In this document: positions 21,312 to 33,832 of the stretch, one piece after another
Numbering within the stretch: the stretch's first letter is position 1
Layout of the letters: every line of letters starts with the position of its first letter
NCBI GenBank assembly: GCA_002633005.1
Contig: NMRA01000043.1
Span: 1,264,949 to 1,328,948, forward strand
Origin: Phoronis australis
Lineage: Eukaryota; Phoronida; Phoronidae
Length of the DNA stretch: 64,000 nt
Reading direction: 5' to 3'
Made by a program: the position numbers and the translations under genes
Notes under the pieces: generated by a model
Told to the model about the DNA's origin: nothing
The model's database searches: none
What the model saw: the letters and a program-made list of their open reading frames with translations, nothing else

Positions 21312-24300
21312 ATGGCGTCTGTGTGGACAACAAGGAGGGTCCTCCTTGCTCTTCTCATGTTTGTCACTGGCTCTATCAATAGCTTGTCAACCAAGTAAGT
21401 GTCCAGTAGCTTGCTTCCAGGGGTTACAGGATGATTTCGTGGTAGTGGTCCATTATGAGTGACCCGCATTTAAAGAGATTAAATTAAAATAGTTTTAATA
21501 CAAATCTTAAGATAATCTTCAGCATCTTGTAAACTCTGCATGCAACAATATTGAAGTGATGATGTTGGTTGAATGGTGAGTGAGTCAAAACAACAGGCTA
21601 TTGTTCAAACATGCGTAGTCTGAGTATGTCATTATTAGTTTGAGTCAATGCATTAGACTGACTGGCCGTTGAGCGTATAGTCTCAGTCTTATTGAGAGTG
21701 AAACGCAGAACAAGATGACGGAAACTTGTCCATTGTCATGGTAACAACATCACGTATCATTGTTATTGCATTGCCAGAGAAAACCAAATATGTCTACAGG
21801 TATTTTGCAAAATTATTTAGTCCAAAAGTTGGTCATATATGAACCAACTATCACCATTTTTTGATATGGCTCTGAGTTGGTGCTTGTACCAATCTGGGCT
21901 TGACTATTTTGTGTACTTTCTGGGTTTTCCAAAAGGGGGCACCAAATGCAAAATTGTGAACAACTTCAGAGAGGGAGGGGGGGGGGGGCATGAATGAGTA
22001 GTAAATTGAAGATACCATACAATGAAAAGGAGGCCAAATGCAAAATTGAAATCAATTTCAACTGGAAGGAGGCCTTTTTGCAATGAAAGTGGGTCATGGA
22101 CCTTCTATGTCTACCTTATAGGAATGTCAATGAACACGGGATATTTGAAAGGGGAATATTGCTTTGTGACTGCAATTGTGTTGGTTAGAAAGAATGATTG
22201 CCACACTATTCAGTGTGATATAGTAAGGACATACAAACATGACTTAATTTGCCTTTGCTGGTGTCTGGGATAAGCATATCTGTATATTTTACAGGTGGGC
22301 TGACAAATCGGAAGCAGCAGGGTCGGATGGCACTGTTAGACCATTTGATCATCCGTTTCTTCAGGTACGTTTTAATGATTTTTCCTTGTATAGTTGGTAA
22401 TGTGCTTAAAATTCTTGAGTGCCCAAATTATTGTTATCAGTAGAGTTGTTTAAGAATTCAATATTGTCCCTTTCAGGCTGTTGGTATGTTTATTGGAGAG
22501 ATGTCCTGCCTTTTTGCCTTCCATATTATTCGAATTTACAAGAACCACAAGCAGATACCACAAGACATCGGTGACCAGAGTTTCAACCCTCTCATCTTCC
22601 TACCTCCTGCTCTCTGTGACATGTGTGGTACTTCCCTCATGTATCTCGGCTTGAACTTCACCCATGTCTCAAGCTTCCAAATGTTGAGAGGTTTGTATAA
22701 GATCTGAAGGTGGCAGCACTGTAGTTGCAATGGGTGTGTAAATACATGCGAAGGAATATCATCTCTAGCTAAGCAAATAATCAGACTATATATAGTCAGA
22801 CAACTTAATTCTAGAAGGTTGTATAAACTTCAACTTGTACCGGTTAGTTATCAGAGGCATCGGAGGCTAAATTTTGATTAATTTTGTTGAATAAATGGTG
22901 GAATATTGTCACTTAATGTCGAGGAACATGCCATCAGACGTATATGGTAAATATTTCCAGTGTGGGACAGTCTCTATTTGAGATACCAACATTCAAGCTC
23001 AAATTGAATTTTTGTGATTGTGAATATTGAGAATTGGGCGAATTTGGTGTTGATCATATTCCTCAAGTATTGAACTCTGTGTTGCGCATCAACATTGTCT
23101 GAAAATACAGTTCATAAATTCATCACAAATGGCCGCCTGTGCATCCCATTAGAACATTGTTCAGTGATCACAATTATTGATTTTAAGTTGGCTAAAGTTG
23201 CCTATTTTTAAAATATTGTACAACCTACTACTTCGAGTGAAACAATTAATTTTTACGCTGCATCAAACTTTAGTTAATAATAATTTTTATTGTAACTTGA
23301 GTTGAGAACCGTCCTGCAGTTGTAGCTTGAGGTGTTACCATATGGTAAAGTCGTGGGATTTTCGAGCGGCCTGCCATTAGGTAAGAAATTTTGCAGTTAT
23401 GTAGATTAGTAGCCCCGTTAATTAAATATTGACTATGTATGGCACAAATTAATTATTGACACTGTTCAGAAGTTAATCGTCATAGTGTAAGTATTCAGAT
23501 TAGAAATTATTCAGTCGAAAGGATTTCTTGGTTTGAGAAGAGCTGACAGGTTGTCATTGCTTATGACTAAGCTTATGAAATTTGCTCATCTGAGTGTTAG
23601 AGTTTCAGCTGCAGAGGCAGGATGCCGCCACGAACTTCCAGAATTTTACAAGTTTATATGGCTCAGTTCAAACATGGAGACACTTCTTTGGAATGCATGA
23701 GTGTAAATTTTCCTGTGAAGAAAGTTTAATTGTTTGTTTTAACACCAGAAAAGTGTTCATATACTGTTAGCGGCTTTAATTTAATTTGTAATTAACTTTT
23801 GGTCCAAGATCACCACCTTGTAACAAACAAATTGCTGTCGTTGTTGCATCCAATTGGAGCTGGATAATAATGTACTATTGTGTTGGAGGTGGAATACCTA
23901 CTAAGCATTTTACATCAGGTACAACAAGCAGGTTGAGGTGTTGTTCATTTGGATTCATGTAGCTTGTAAAATATTCATGTTGAGATTTGCTGGTTGTCAT
24001 GGCAACCTGTCTTTATAGCCGCATGAATAACTGGCAGTTTAGGGGCGGCCCACTGGTGGGTTAGCCTGGGTCGTTGAGACGCTGTTAAGGCGGCATGTAT
24101 TCAGTCTTCAAAAACCAAATGTCTCGTGACAATGTTCTAAAGGCAACCTTGACCTTTGCATTTCAGGGGCAGTTATCTTCTTCACAGCTCTCTTGTCTGT
24201 CGCCTTTTTGGGTCGTACGATCAAGACGTTTATGTGGATTGGGATTGCCTGGGTGATCGCCGGCCTGGTATTGGTTGGCCTGTCAGATATACTGTTTACA

Positions 24301-27300
24301 GACTCCAAGGACGCTGACATCAATGGAATCTTAACAGGTGATTCATGTTTAAGCCTCTCAGACGGCCAGTTAAACCACAGCTCCCTCATGTGGAGAAAAC
24401 TATGTTGTTCTGCATGTTCTTACATTTGTTCAGTGAATATCTGGTTATATATTTAATATTATGCAGCTTTAAAAATAGGAAGTAATGGACTGGTGTGACT
24501 TGATATTTGGTAGAGCTATTTCTGGTGGGACTGTGTGAAATTGAGCAGACAGGATATTTTTCACGCAGACGAAAATTTATGTATCTTTAAGTTTCATGTT
24601 TCCGGTTCCTTTCATTAGCATCTCTTCTCAAACTAATGTTGCATTGAGCTGGTGTGCGTGACGTCATGACGAGAGCCTGTGACTCTTTGGTTGACTAGGT
24701 TTCAATATGCAAGAGCTGTAAGTTAATCATATCTCGATGGCCCAAAATTGCAGACGTTATCTCTGATGTCGTCTGCAGGTGATTTGCTGATTATCATGGC
24801 TCAAGTCATTGTGGCTCTACAGATGGTTGTGGAAGAAAAGTTTTTGTACAAGTATGAGGTGCCCGCACTGCAGGCAGTTGGCTGGGAAGGTATGTTATGT
24901 TACCGCACAATTAATTATTTATGTTACTTGCGTGTAACTTATTTTGATTTTGCTCTGTGGCATCTTTCCCACTAGGTTGATTGCAGTTAAGTACTAAAAA
25001 TTTGCCTTATGTGATCGAGGCATTTCTTTATTTTTACTGTGAAAACTCGAGGTATGTCACTTAAAGACAATGTGTTTAACACCCTAAGGTCAGTGTTAAG
25101 GAAGCTATTTAGTGAGAATTATTCAAAAGATTGTAGGCACACTGTTCTGTTGTAACTGTAGACATTTTCATCCATGTAGCTTGTCGTTTTCAGGTGTGTT
25201 TGGATTCCTTGTTCTGGGACTACTGTGTATCCCCATGTACTATATCCCCGTGGGATCGTTTAGCCACAACCCTCATGGCCGCCTGGAGGATGTTGTAGAT
25301 GCGTTTACACAAATGGGTAACAACCCGATCATTGTTGTAGCCACTGTGGGTAAGCATCTCTTCTTTTTACATCATACTCCCTGTATAATGTTATTCTATT
25401 TTGGTAATCACGGCTGTTCAGAAAGCAAAAAATGTACATTTAGTTCAGACATCAGTTACGTAACGCCAGATATGTCTTGCCATCAACAGTATCAGTGGCA
25501 GTGTTGCTCTGTACAGGGTTCCTACATTTCTAGTATCAGTATATTTATTGTGACTGATCCTCTTCTTAAACGCATCCTCTTAGTTTTGGTTTTATTTTTA
25601 GAAGTGTTTGTAATAGCATGCTTCTCTGAAATTGAGTCACATTATTGAAACACAATGTAGTAATTTGCCTGATAGTTGCACTTTACTAAGAAAAGTCAAG
25701 AAGCCTGTGCATAATGTGCTTAGTTGACTTAGAGTAATCTTGTCTCTTCTGCTTACTAGCCCACCAATGAACCATGGCTAACCTGCAAAGTAGACCCTTT
25801 AACACATTCATCTTGGCAGACACCAATTACCTTTCCCACATAAGCTGAACACTGATGCAATAGTTCTATTGCTCTTCTTGTCAGGAGCAATGGATACTGA
25901 TCAGGTGCAGAAAATCTTGCTCTGAAGTTTACCAGTAATGTGTGGCAACAGATAATTACTCAGAGTCTGTATAATGGTCACTTTCCTCAGCATATCATTG
26001 CTGTTACCGTCTGTTGTGTATAGTCAAGTGATGAGAACTATAATGGTGAATTTATGATTATAATCTACAGGGGGTTTATTCATGAATGAGAGCTGTGAAG
26101 TATAGAACCCCAAAAGTGATAAGCTCGCATTCCATAAAAGAGACTTGTAAGCATTGATTTAGACCAGTCACTAAAATTTGTTCCTTAATCAGTTGAGAAT
26201 TGATTTTTGGCCTTGCAAAAGCTGACATATTGTGATATCTTGGGATAATACTCACCGAATGCAATGAAATGCTGTGCACGTCACGTCGAAATAATAATAA
26301 ATCTTTGGCTGTAAAAACAAATTTTTGTTTTTTATCCCAAATTGAAGCATTTTTTGTAATTTGTAAACCATTTTGTGACATTTGTCATTTAGTTTGCTTT
26401 AAAACAATGGATTTGTTGCATTTGTTGGACTTGCCAATTAAAAATCTTCTAAAAATGAAAAGTGAAATTTGGATATGGCTTGTTGAAAAATTATGCACCA
26501 AAAATCAATGCATTTTGTTTTGTAAAACTGAAAATTGAGCTTTGACCAAGCCTGGTTGAGTTGTAATTAGCCTGGTTCAGTTGTAACTAGCCTGGCTGAA
26601 TATAAATGTCATGGCATATTTTACTTCCTTAAAGGCGAAGGCAACCTTTTTCCATGTCATTTTGAGCTAAGATAAGGTTGGTTGGTTATCCTAGACATAT
26701 TTTCCACTTAATTACAGCTTTTCGTAATTTTATAAATTACTCGTCCGCTACTCCGGAAGTGACGTTTTAGGAGGCAAGCGGTTCCCGCCATTTGGTTTTG
26801 CGTTGACTTTACCGTGCGAATCTGTTCTATTCTACTTTTGTTTTGTGTTGTTTTTCAACAATTGTTGCCACCACTTCCCATCGGCGAGTATTCTGCAGCA
26901 AGATAGGTTAGTAGAAAACTCAACTACGTTGGATTTAGGGATTGTTTGGTGTGTTGTAAGTCGGTGACCCGTATTACAGGGACAGTAGTGTGAGTGACGG
27001 AGACCTTGTTCACAGCAGTGGTGACGAGGAATTTTTTCACGGACATTCAGTGGGTGGGTACATGTTTGAGCCCGAGTATAACGAGGCAGAGTACGCACAG
27101 GCACAGGCAGCTGTTGAGAGAAACGAGGCGGCTACTGAGGACAGACGTGGTGACACATCTTGGTGCAAATACACTGTGTGCGTTGTTATGCCTACCTCAA
27201 TGGAATGCTTGTGCGGTTCAGAGTTCGACGAGGCCAAGCCACTACTGGACATGGTTAAGTGGACCTCCGGCATACCACGGACAGAGGAACAACTGTCCCA

Positions 27301-29668
27301 CTTGCCAGAGCGTCCCGCGACACACAGGCTCCCACTGGATGGTGACCTGAGCACCCAAACTTGTTACACCGTGTTGTGTGACTCCCTCGCCACACACCTG
27401 GCACCTTCTAAATAGCTCCAACACTTTAGACAAGTCCACAATAAACTTATCAAAGTTTGGCTCACCGATCTGTTCACTGGACGACGAACTGTCCTCTTCA
27501 CTGGGTGTCGAACTGAGCCTGTTATCACTCCCACTCATTATCGCTGCAGGGCTGCTTAGAGGCTCTGGGGTGGTGAAAACAGCACAGGGCGAATCACTAC
27601 TGGTTCCAGGAATTGCACGCTCTGGGGTACGTTCGGAGGCACGGGTGACAGTAGATGAAGTGCCTCCACTGGCTCCAGTCACTGTACTGGCCACAGCTCG
27701 CGAGGCTTCTCGCTTAAAAAACGCACTTCTCGGGGGTGGCGACGGGGCACTGCCGGGAATCAACACAGACGGAATGGCATCCTTCTTGAGACGTTGTTTT
27801 GCAGTGACCTTCATCAGTTCAGCGTACAAATCCCTTTCGTAATCGGACGGCAGAAAGTGCTTGCCACACACAGGGTAATTCTCCACTGCTTTGTACGTTG
27901 CGTGGACGGGTAACGCTGCGTTCTTCACACGAACGAGCCAAGTACGGCGAAGTGTGTCATCCCTGATCGGAAAGCGATGCAAAGGTACTCCCAAAGCGTG
28001 CGTGAGCCGATAGTACATCCTGGTACGCAGCAACAGTGTGGCATGTTGACTGACTAGTAAATGAAAGCAAACGATGACGGAACTTAACACAACCGAGGTA
28101 GAACAATGACTGACGCGGCAGCTCTCACAGTCAGACTATATGAAAAGAAATTGGCGCGAAATGCTTGCCTCCTAAAACGTCACTTCCGGAGTAGCGGACG
28201 AGTAATTAATAAAATTTTAAAAAAGCTGTAATTAAGTGGAAAATATGTCTAGGATAACCAACCAACCTTATTTTAGCTCAAAATGACATGGAAAAAGGTT
28301 GCCTTTGCCTTTAAGTTCCTAAAATCACAAGTTAAAGCAAGCTAAGTGATGAGGTGGGACGGTTGCATTATAAGTACATTACAGATTTTACTAATTGTTG
28401 TTTTGCTACTTTTGTTGCTGATGTTGTCATTGTTGTACAGGTAATATTGTCAGTATTGCATTCTTCAACTTCTCTGGAATCAGTGTCACTAAAGAGATCA
28501 GTGCGACCACCCGCATGGTGCTGGACAGTCTGCGGACGGTGGCCATCTGGGCAGTGTCACTCATTGTCGGCTGGCAGCTTTTTCAGTATTTACAAGTTAT
28601 TGGTAGGTCTTTTGCTGAGGACTTATTTTTCTGTGCATTGACATAGTTACAGCTAAGATTCCACAAATATCAGTAAGGCTGAAACTGCGGTGTGCTTTCC
28701 GTTTTTAGTAGGCATGAGCAGGCTAAGTAATGTGAAGAATAAATTAAGTTGTAACATATGTTAAAAAATTTATCCTAAGCTTTTTACTAAAGGCTGATGA
28801 AACTGATTGTGATTAAAACATGAGATAAGGTCATTTCCATTGTACAAAAGACACAGAATTTTAAACCCTCTCTTGAATGGTGTTTGGTTCTTAAAATGAA
28901 TTCAACTTCACAAAATAGTTCATTGCTATATTGAGCAGCATAACATAGATCTCATCTGCTGTTTAGCACAGCTTGTGGAGTTATATGTTTGCTGTATTCA
29001 TGGCCCAGAATAAGCCGCCAGGGTAGAAAGTACTACGATCAGGTATTGAAACACAGTGACATCACCGGGGCCAACTTTGCCAGACTCTAGGGTGTTTATC
29101 GAACAGTGGCACGATATAGGGTAAAGTGAAAACGCGCATTTTAAAATTAGATTGTGTCTGATAACTATTAATCATACCTCGTTGGCTATTTTTTTGCACC
29201 CGCTAGATTAACTTTCCAACGATTAAACGACGGGGAAAGACAAGAATTCAGGAATTAAAGATCATTATTCCTATATGAAGTTAATAACCTTGATCATCGT
29301 CCATTACTTCACTGTTCCCATGTTGCTAAATTTTGTGCCATAACACAATCTATTGAAAAATTATACACTACACAAACATGGCATAATACATTGTCCAAGA
29401 ACATTGGTTAACTAGCTGGTCAGATGTTGACATTGTGATTTATTTTGCAGGATTCCTGCTCTTAACCGTGGGTATGTTTGTGTATAATGACATCTTGATT
29501 GTGCCGATGATGAGGAAGTATGGGATTATACGACCAGATGCAGAGAACAGTGAGGAGAGACAGTCATTGATAGCTGAAAAGCAAGGGGGTAGGTGTGAGA
29601 TGAGTGGAAGGGGTCTGTTTAGCCAGACATTGTGTTATAATGGTGTAATTATGGACAATGATGGCTGA
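21312..29668 (+). CDS. SLC35F6: Solute carrier family 35 member F6
   Basis: Eight exons join in phase with GT-AG borders: 21312-21394, 22295-22364, 22477-22690, 24167-24337, 24779-24889, 25194-25349, 28441-28602, 29451-29668. The protein opens MASVWTTRRVLLALLMFVTG, contains SLMYLGLNFTHVSSFQMLRG, LLIIMAQVIVALQMVVEEKF and SGISVTKEISATTRMVLDSL, and ends in a hydrophilic tail with EERQSLIAEK. These match human SLC35F6, a ten-helix protein of the drug/metabolite-transporter superfamily found in lysosomes and mitochondria; its substrate is not firmly known. Reading through to the stop at 29666 gives 394 residues. A donor at 29589 (GTAGGT) joined to an acceptor before 30249 would instead give 371 residues. 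Intron 6 contains a DNA transposon at 26632-28311. Confidence 0.94.
26547..26600. repeat. Short tandem repeat, about 20 bp, three copies
   Basis: AGCCTGGTTCAGTTGTAACT and two variants lie just left of the intronic transposon. They look like ordinary local duplication. Confidence 0.6.
26632..26780 (+). repeat. Left terminal inverted repeat of the intronic transposon
   Basis: This arm pairs with 28163-28311. Shared words include CCATGTCATTTTGAGCTAA, CTCGTCCGCTACTCCGGAAG and TGACGTTTTAGGAGGCAAGC. Similarity stops after GGCAAGC. Confidence 0.9.
26981..27415 (+). pseudogene. P2X7-intracellular-domain-like exon in the transposon (truncated)
   Basis: An acceptor-like TTACAG at 26975-26980 precedes DSSVSDGDLVHSSGDEEFF. 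The frame then has GGYMFEPEYNEAEYAQAQAA and DTSWCKYTVCVVMPTSMECLC. GYMFEPEY, W-C, V-MPT and ECLC match the zinc-binding intracellular domain of the P2X7 receptor, which is also common in stand-alone invertebrate proteins. The spacing is damaged: the usual C-x-C and CC pairs are incomplete. Past about 27290 the reading is probably out of the family, where it overlaps the opposite-strand THAP gene. No good ATG lies upstream. The role of such proteins in transposons is unknown to me. Confidence 0.65.
27242..28090 (-). pseudogene. THAP-domain protein of the transposon (3' truncated)
   Basis: The frame is open for 282 residues but the domain starts within it: VPLHRFPIRDDTLRRTWLV, then VCGKHFLPSDYERD and LKKDAIPSVLIPG. 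This is the C2CH THAP zinc finger lacking the first C-x2-4-C pair, which may lie in an upstream exon or be lost. A Ser/Thr/Pro linker follows, then KVLELFRRCQVCG, the start of a second cysteine region typical of THAP-containing transposon proteins. That region breaks off at about GTLWQVGQ (near 27300). The catalytic core is missing. THAP fingers bind transposon ends in P-element-type and ISL2EU-type systems. Confidence 0.75.
28163..28311 (-). repeat. Right terminal inverted repeat of the intronic transposon
   Basis: This is the reverse-complement partner of 26632-26780, with a few substitutions (AATAAGG against GATAAGG) and a small indel in the A/T-rich middle. It ends at the TA in 28312-28313. 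Confidence 0.9.
28603..29450. other. SLC35F6 intron 7
   Basis: AT-rich intron sequence with no gene, repeat array or inverted repeat that I could recognise. Confidence 0.6.
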
Positions 29669-31850
29669 TGGGGGGGGGGTGNGTAAGGGATGGAGCAGTT
29701 TGCAGTGGTGGGCCACACATACTAAGATGGCCATTGCCAGATTTGTAAGGGGCTCTGCATAACAAGGGTGTTACTTTAGATCATTGTGTCGAAGACTGGT
29801 GAACCTAGCTATTGTGTGACTCGGCATTTGACATGATTGAGAGGATCAGTGGTTTCATTTATCTGACAGTGTAATTAACGAAATATGAACATTCAGTAAA
29901 GGCGAAGGATTTGGTATTTTGTAGTCTGTACTATCTAAAATTATTGGCAGTGTGCGTGAACATTGTGATTGCGTAGCTGTGTTATTACTGACAGACATCC
30001 ATTTCTGTTCCCTGTTTAATTTAAGAAGCCTTTCATAAAAGTTAGCTGCTCTGCTATTGGTGGCCATCAGATCTTAACTGGTAGGAAGAATGTTTCCCAG
30101 TCAAACATGGAGTATTAAACATAATCTGAAAGAAGGAATCTTAATCATGATCGTCAATGTTCTCGGCTGTTGAATGATGTCAGGCTGTTCTACTAAAAAC
30201 TTAAGTTATGCATGCATCAGTGACTCTGTAACTAAATAATATTTTCAGAAATCCAGTAGAAGGGTCAAGATTATCTGATTTACGAGATATGGATCATCGA
30301 TTGATCGCAGAATGTCAAGAGACTGTTTCAAAAGGTCGGAGGTGGGCAGATTCCATCACATGCTAGAATACAAATTATGGACAATGTTTGCCAAACAATA
30401 CAAACTCAGGTGTTTCATGTGAATTTTGTATTGCGTGGTTTGAATTTGTGTCTCGTGTGCCTTGTTTTTCTTTGTGGAAGTCATTCCGGCTATTAGCTCT
30501 TTAAACCTGGATGCTGTCAAAAGAAACTTAACTGAGGCCACTTGCTGTCATCCAGTCTCAGCTTGTGATTTCTGGACTTGATAAAAGGTTGCAGCATGAT
30601 TTCTTAATGCCTGTACGCACTCCTGTCGATGAGGTGAATTGACCATTTCGTTTTTTGTAAATTTTAAAAAATGTGCAATTTATAATTATAGCTTTTGATT
30701 TTGTGGCCAGGTGTACAAAGTGCTGAAGAAAAATTACTGTTCAAAATTGGCAAAACCGTCAATTAATTAAGAGGCTGAAAATGTCTGAGAGATTATCAAG
30801 GTAATGTTTTGTTAAAGACTGTTAATGTCATCTTAAATGACTGGCTTCAGGTACCGGTAATAATTTAAAGAATTGTCAAGAACAGTAATGATTTCCGAAC
30901 ATTGCTTTACTGTTTCACATAATTATGTCTCCATCAATATGAATCACAAACTTTTAGTTAAAGCTGCACACGAACTTGTTTTAACTGGCTAAAATGAAAA
31001 TCGAACTAGGCTTTTTACTCTGTCTGGATATTCCTTACAATGATAGAATTCTGTTTTTGAACATCCAAACCATCAGTGACTAATTAGAAAATGTCTGAGA
31101 GTTTATCGAGGTTGGCCAACCATGTGGAAATTTGAAAATGAAGCATGGAGTTGTTGCTGTTGACTCGAGTTAGGAAAATACAATCATGTCACAGTAAGGA
31201 ATTTGTTTGAGATTAGAAGGCCGATAAGATTTTTGTTTTTCAACCACGTAAACGGATTGTGCAGCTGTTGTACTGTTAATTATCTTGTTTTATTTTGCTT
31301 GTTTGTTGTTTTAGTTTTTCCAAATTATTTTTAATAACCAGTTTAATTACTCAGAGATTTGCTTATTTTGATTACGTAGTTGATATGTACTGCGATCATA
31401 ATGTAAGGTCGTGATTGTCTTTTAATAAGTTGTCATTTATCTCAACTGTTGGTTTCTGGACCTATTTGTTATTGCATTAAGTGTGGCGAGACAGTATGCA
31501 ACTGTTGTGATTTTCTGTCCCCATAACTCTCAGAATTCATATCTGTTGTGAATGTGCAGGCCACTTTGAAGAACCAGGCTTCACACAATTGTTTTGAAGA
31601 TTATCAGCGCACGATTAAAATTCAAGCTGGTTATTCCACTTTTTTCTGTGATCAAAGTATGCAGAATATTTGGTATGGATTGGTAGTGACAAGTTTTTCA
31701 GTCTAATTTTATGCATAGACTTTTTTACTTTTTAAAGGAATTGTTTTTCTATTGCGATCATTGAAGTCTATTCTTATGCGCAAGTTTTTTAATATGTATT
31801 GTAATCTAGTGTATTTTTTAATTTGTAATTTGGATTTTGTTCTTTGATTA
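29669..31850. other. Intergenic or 3' flank of SLC35F6
   Basis: AT-rich sequence with no supported gene. It contains a possible alternative terminal SLC35F6 exon (acceptor ATTTTCAG at 30241-30248, stop TAG after three codons). A single N at 29682 follows a G run. Confidence 0.5.
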
Positions 31851-31875
31851 GAGCCAGCCTACATTGCCTCATGAG

Positions 31876-32022
31876 CTTCTGTGCGTGTCGACACAGTGTA
31901 ACTAGGCAACTTCCTATCGGTCTTCTGTGTGTGTCGACACAGTGTAAATAGGCAGCTTCATATCAGTCTTCTGTGTGTGTCGACACAGTGTAACTAGGCA
32001 GCTTCATATCAGTCCTCTGTTG
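31876..32022. repeat. Tandem repeat, about 50 bp, three copies
   Basis: Each copy holds GTGTCGACACAGTGTAACTA, GGCAGCTTC and TATCAGTCTTCTGT with few changes. It includes the palindrome GTCGAC and lies between two convergent genes. Confidence 0.85.
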
Positions 32023-32164
32023 TGATGTTAAAAACACCAGGACCATAACTTTGTTTTCATTGACCGTACGCATGATATACAAGCTTGCACAGGTGGCGCT
32101 AGGAGTGAGGTTATTCCCGTTTACATTACAATGAATCCAGCTACTTCTGCAGGCAGTATTTCTT

Positions 32165-32640
32165 GCATATGACCACTGAATAGAAGACAGTGTACATGTA
32201 TGACCACTGAATAGAAGATGGTGTACATATATGACCACTGAATAGAAGACTGTACATGTATGACCACTGAATAGAAGACAGTGTACATGTATGACCACTG
32301 AATAGAAGACTGTACATGTATGACCAATGAATAGAAGACAGTGTACATGTATGACCACCGAATAGACGATAGTGTACATGTATGACCACTGAATAGAAGA
32401 CGGTGTACATGTATGGCCACTGAATAGAAGACGGTGTACATGTATGACCACGGAATAGAAGACGGCGTACATGTATGACCACCGAATAGAAGACAGTGTA
32501 CATGTATGACCACTGAATAGAAGACAGTGTACATGTATGACCACTGAATAGAAGATAGTGTACATGTATGACCACTGAATAGAAGACAGTGTACATGTAT
32601 GGCCACGGAATAGAAGATAGTGTACATGTATGGCCATGAA
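32165..32640. repeat. 31-bp minisatellite, about 15 copies
   Basis: The unit is GACCACTGAATAGAAGACAG then TGTACATGTAT, with a 29-bp variant lacking GT and several point variants. Minus-strand frames stay open in all three phases across the array. The resulting 150-242 residue translations (HVHCLLFSGHTC repeats) are artefacts of the repeat. Each unit contains the palindrome TACATGTA. Confidence 0.95.
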
Positions 32641-33559
32641 ATTTTTGTGTAAGGTTGCAACACTACACAGAGTATACAGGCTACATAGCATTATGTTTCT
32701 CAGACTTTGAAGTCCTACAACTCACCTGTCCTTCAACTTATACAATGAAGTCAGCTGAAGCAGCTCCATAGCCAGCATTTTGCAATACCACGATGCAACT
32801 GTTGTGGATTATCCAGGTGCATAATACAGAGAATGAAGATTATTGTGTTTTGATTCCATTGCACACAGAGTTTTATTTTAGTACGCTGAATATTACCAGA
32901 TGGTTATAAACATTGCTTTCAAGATCTTACAAAACTAAGCTTTTTCAAATTCATACAAAACATGAAAAATAAGTATCACTAGATTAAATATTAAAATTCT
33001 AAATTCATGCACAAAATAATTATTAACAATCGACTTTGCACACAAGAAGTGCACACTTAAATACACCTGCCAATTCTTCAACTAAAATGCATAATAATAA
33101 TAAAAATTGCTAACTCTTCATTTTTTCAGGATACCTGTGAGTAGCCACATCTCACATGAGACATTAGCCAAATAATACATGGCATTTGAACCTGTCAAAG
33201 GTCACTTTTAATGAGAAACAAGAAGTGCAGCATATTTTGACGACAATTGGTGTGAATTTAAAGTAGTCCTGCCAGTTAAACATTAATTACAACAATCCTT
33301 TCAAATAAAATGTCAAAATGAACTAAAAAATCACATGACAAAATGTCAACTGGTATCTTGTAATGACCACAAATATAAGAAGATTGCAACACAACTACAA
33401 TGTCAACACTAATATCGTTTAAGACAAACTAAAACATTCCTCTAAAGCTACTGATAAGTTAACACATGAGTAGCTGTAGTATTTGTAGAGTACACAGCCA
33501 TTAATGGAGAACATTGCTCATTTAAAGGTCTGGAGCATCTGACGGGAAACCCAGCACTT

Positions 33560-33832
33560 CTCAGTCCTACCAAACTTATAACTGTACAAATGTCCAGCAG
33601 TGCACCCAGCACCTCAGACCATTACAGTTATATCAAACTTTTAGTGTACAAATGTCTGGCAGTACACCCAGCACCTCTCAGACCATTACAGCGAAACCAC
33701 ACTTATAACTACAAATGTCCAGCAGTACACCAAGTACCTCTCATACCATTACAGTTATGTCACACTTATAACTGTACAAATGTCCGGCAGTACACCCAGC
33801 ACCTCTAAGACCATTACAGTTATACCACACGA
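33560..33832. repeat. Tandem repeat, unit about 65-70 bp, four copies
   Basis: Units contain CAGCACCTCTCAGACCATTA, CAGTTATA and AACTGTACAAATGTCCAGCA. It may lie in the 3' UTR of the lectin gene. On the minus strand a TTTATT at about 32874 gives a candidate AATAAA signal beyond it. Confidence 0.85.

Larger units (their letters stand above)
26632..28311. mobile_element. ISL2EU-like DNA transposon, internally deleted
   Basis: The element is 1680 bp and lies in SLC35F6 intron 6. Inverted repeats of about 149 bp (26632-26780 and 28163-28311) begin AAGGCGAAGGCAACC on the left and AAGGCAAAGGCAACC on the right, read inwards. They are over 90 percent alike by eye. TA dinucleotides flank both ends (26630-26631 and 28312-28313), fitting a TA target duplication. 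Inside are two convergent remnants, a P2X7-intracellular-like exon on plus and a THAP gene on minus. TA duplication plus THAP suggests the ISL2EU group, but the transposase core is gone, so the element must be non-autonomous. Its similar arms imply a fairly recent insertion. Confidence 0.85.

Noticed and set aside
27378-27842. 154-residue plus-strand frame in the transposon
   Set aside because: It is the shadow of the THAP gene on minus, whose LHRFP and KHFLPSDYE motifs decide the strand.
31963-32691. 242-residue and shorter minus-strand frames rich in HVHCLLFSGHTC
   Set aside because: All three phases give similar artefacts of a 31-bp repeat.
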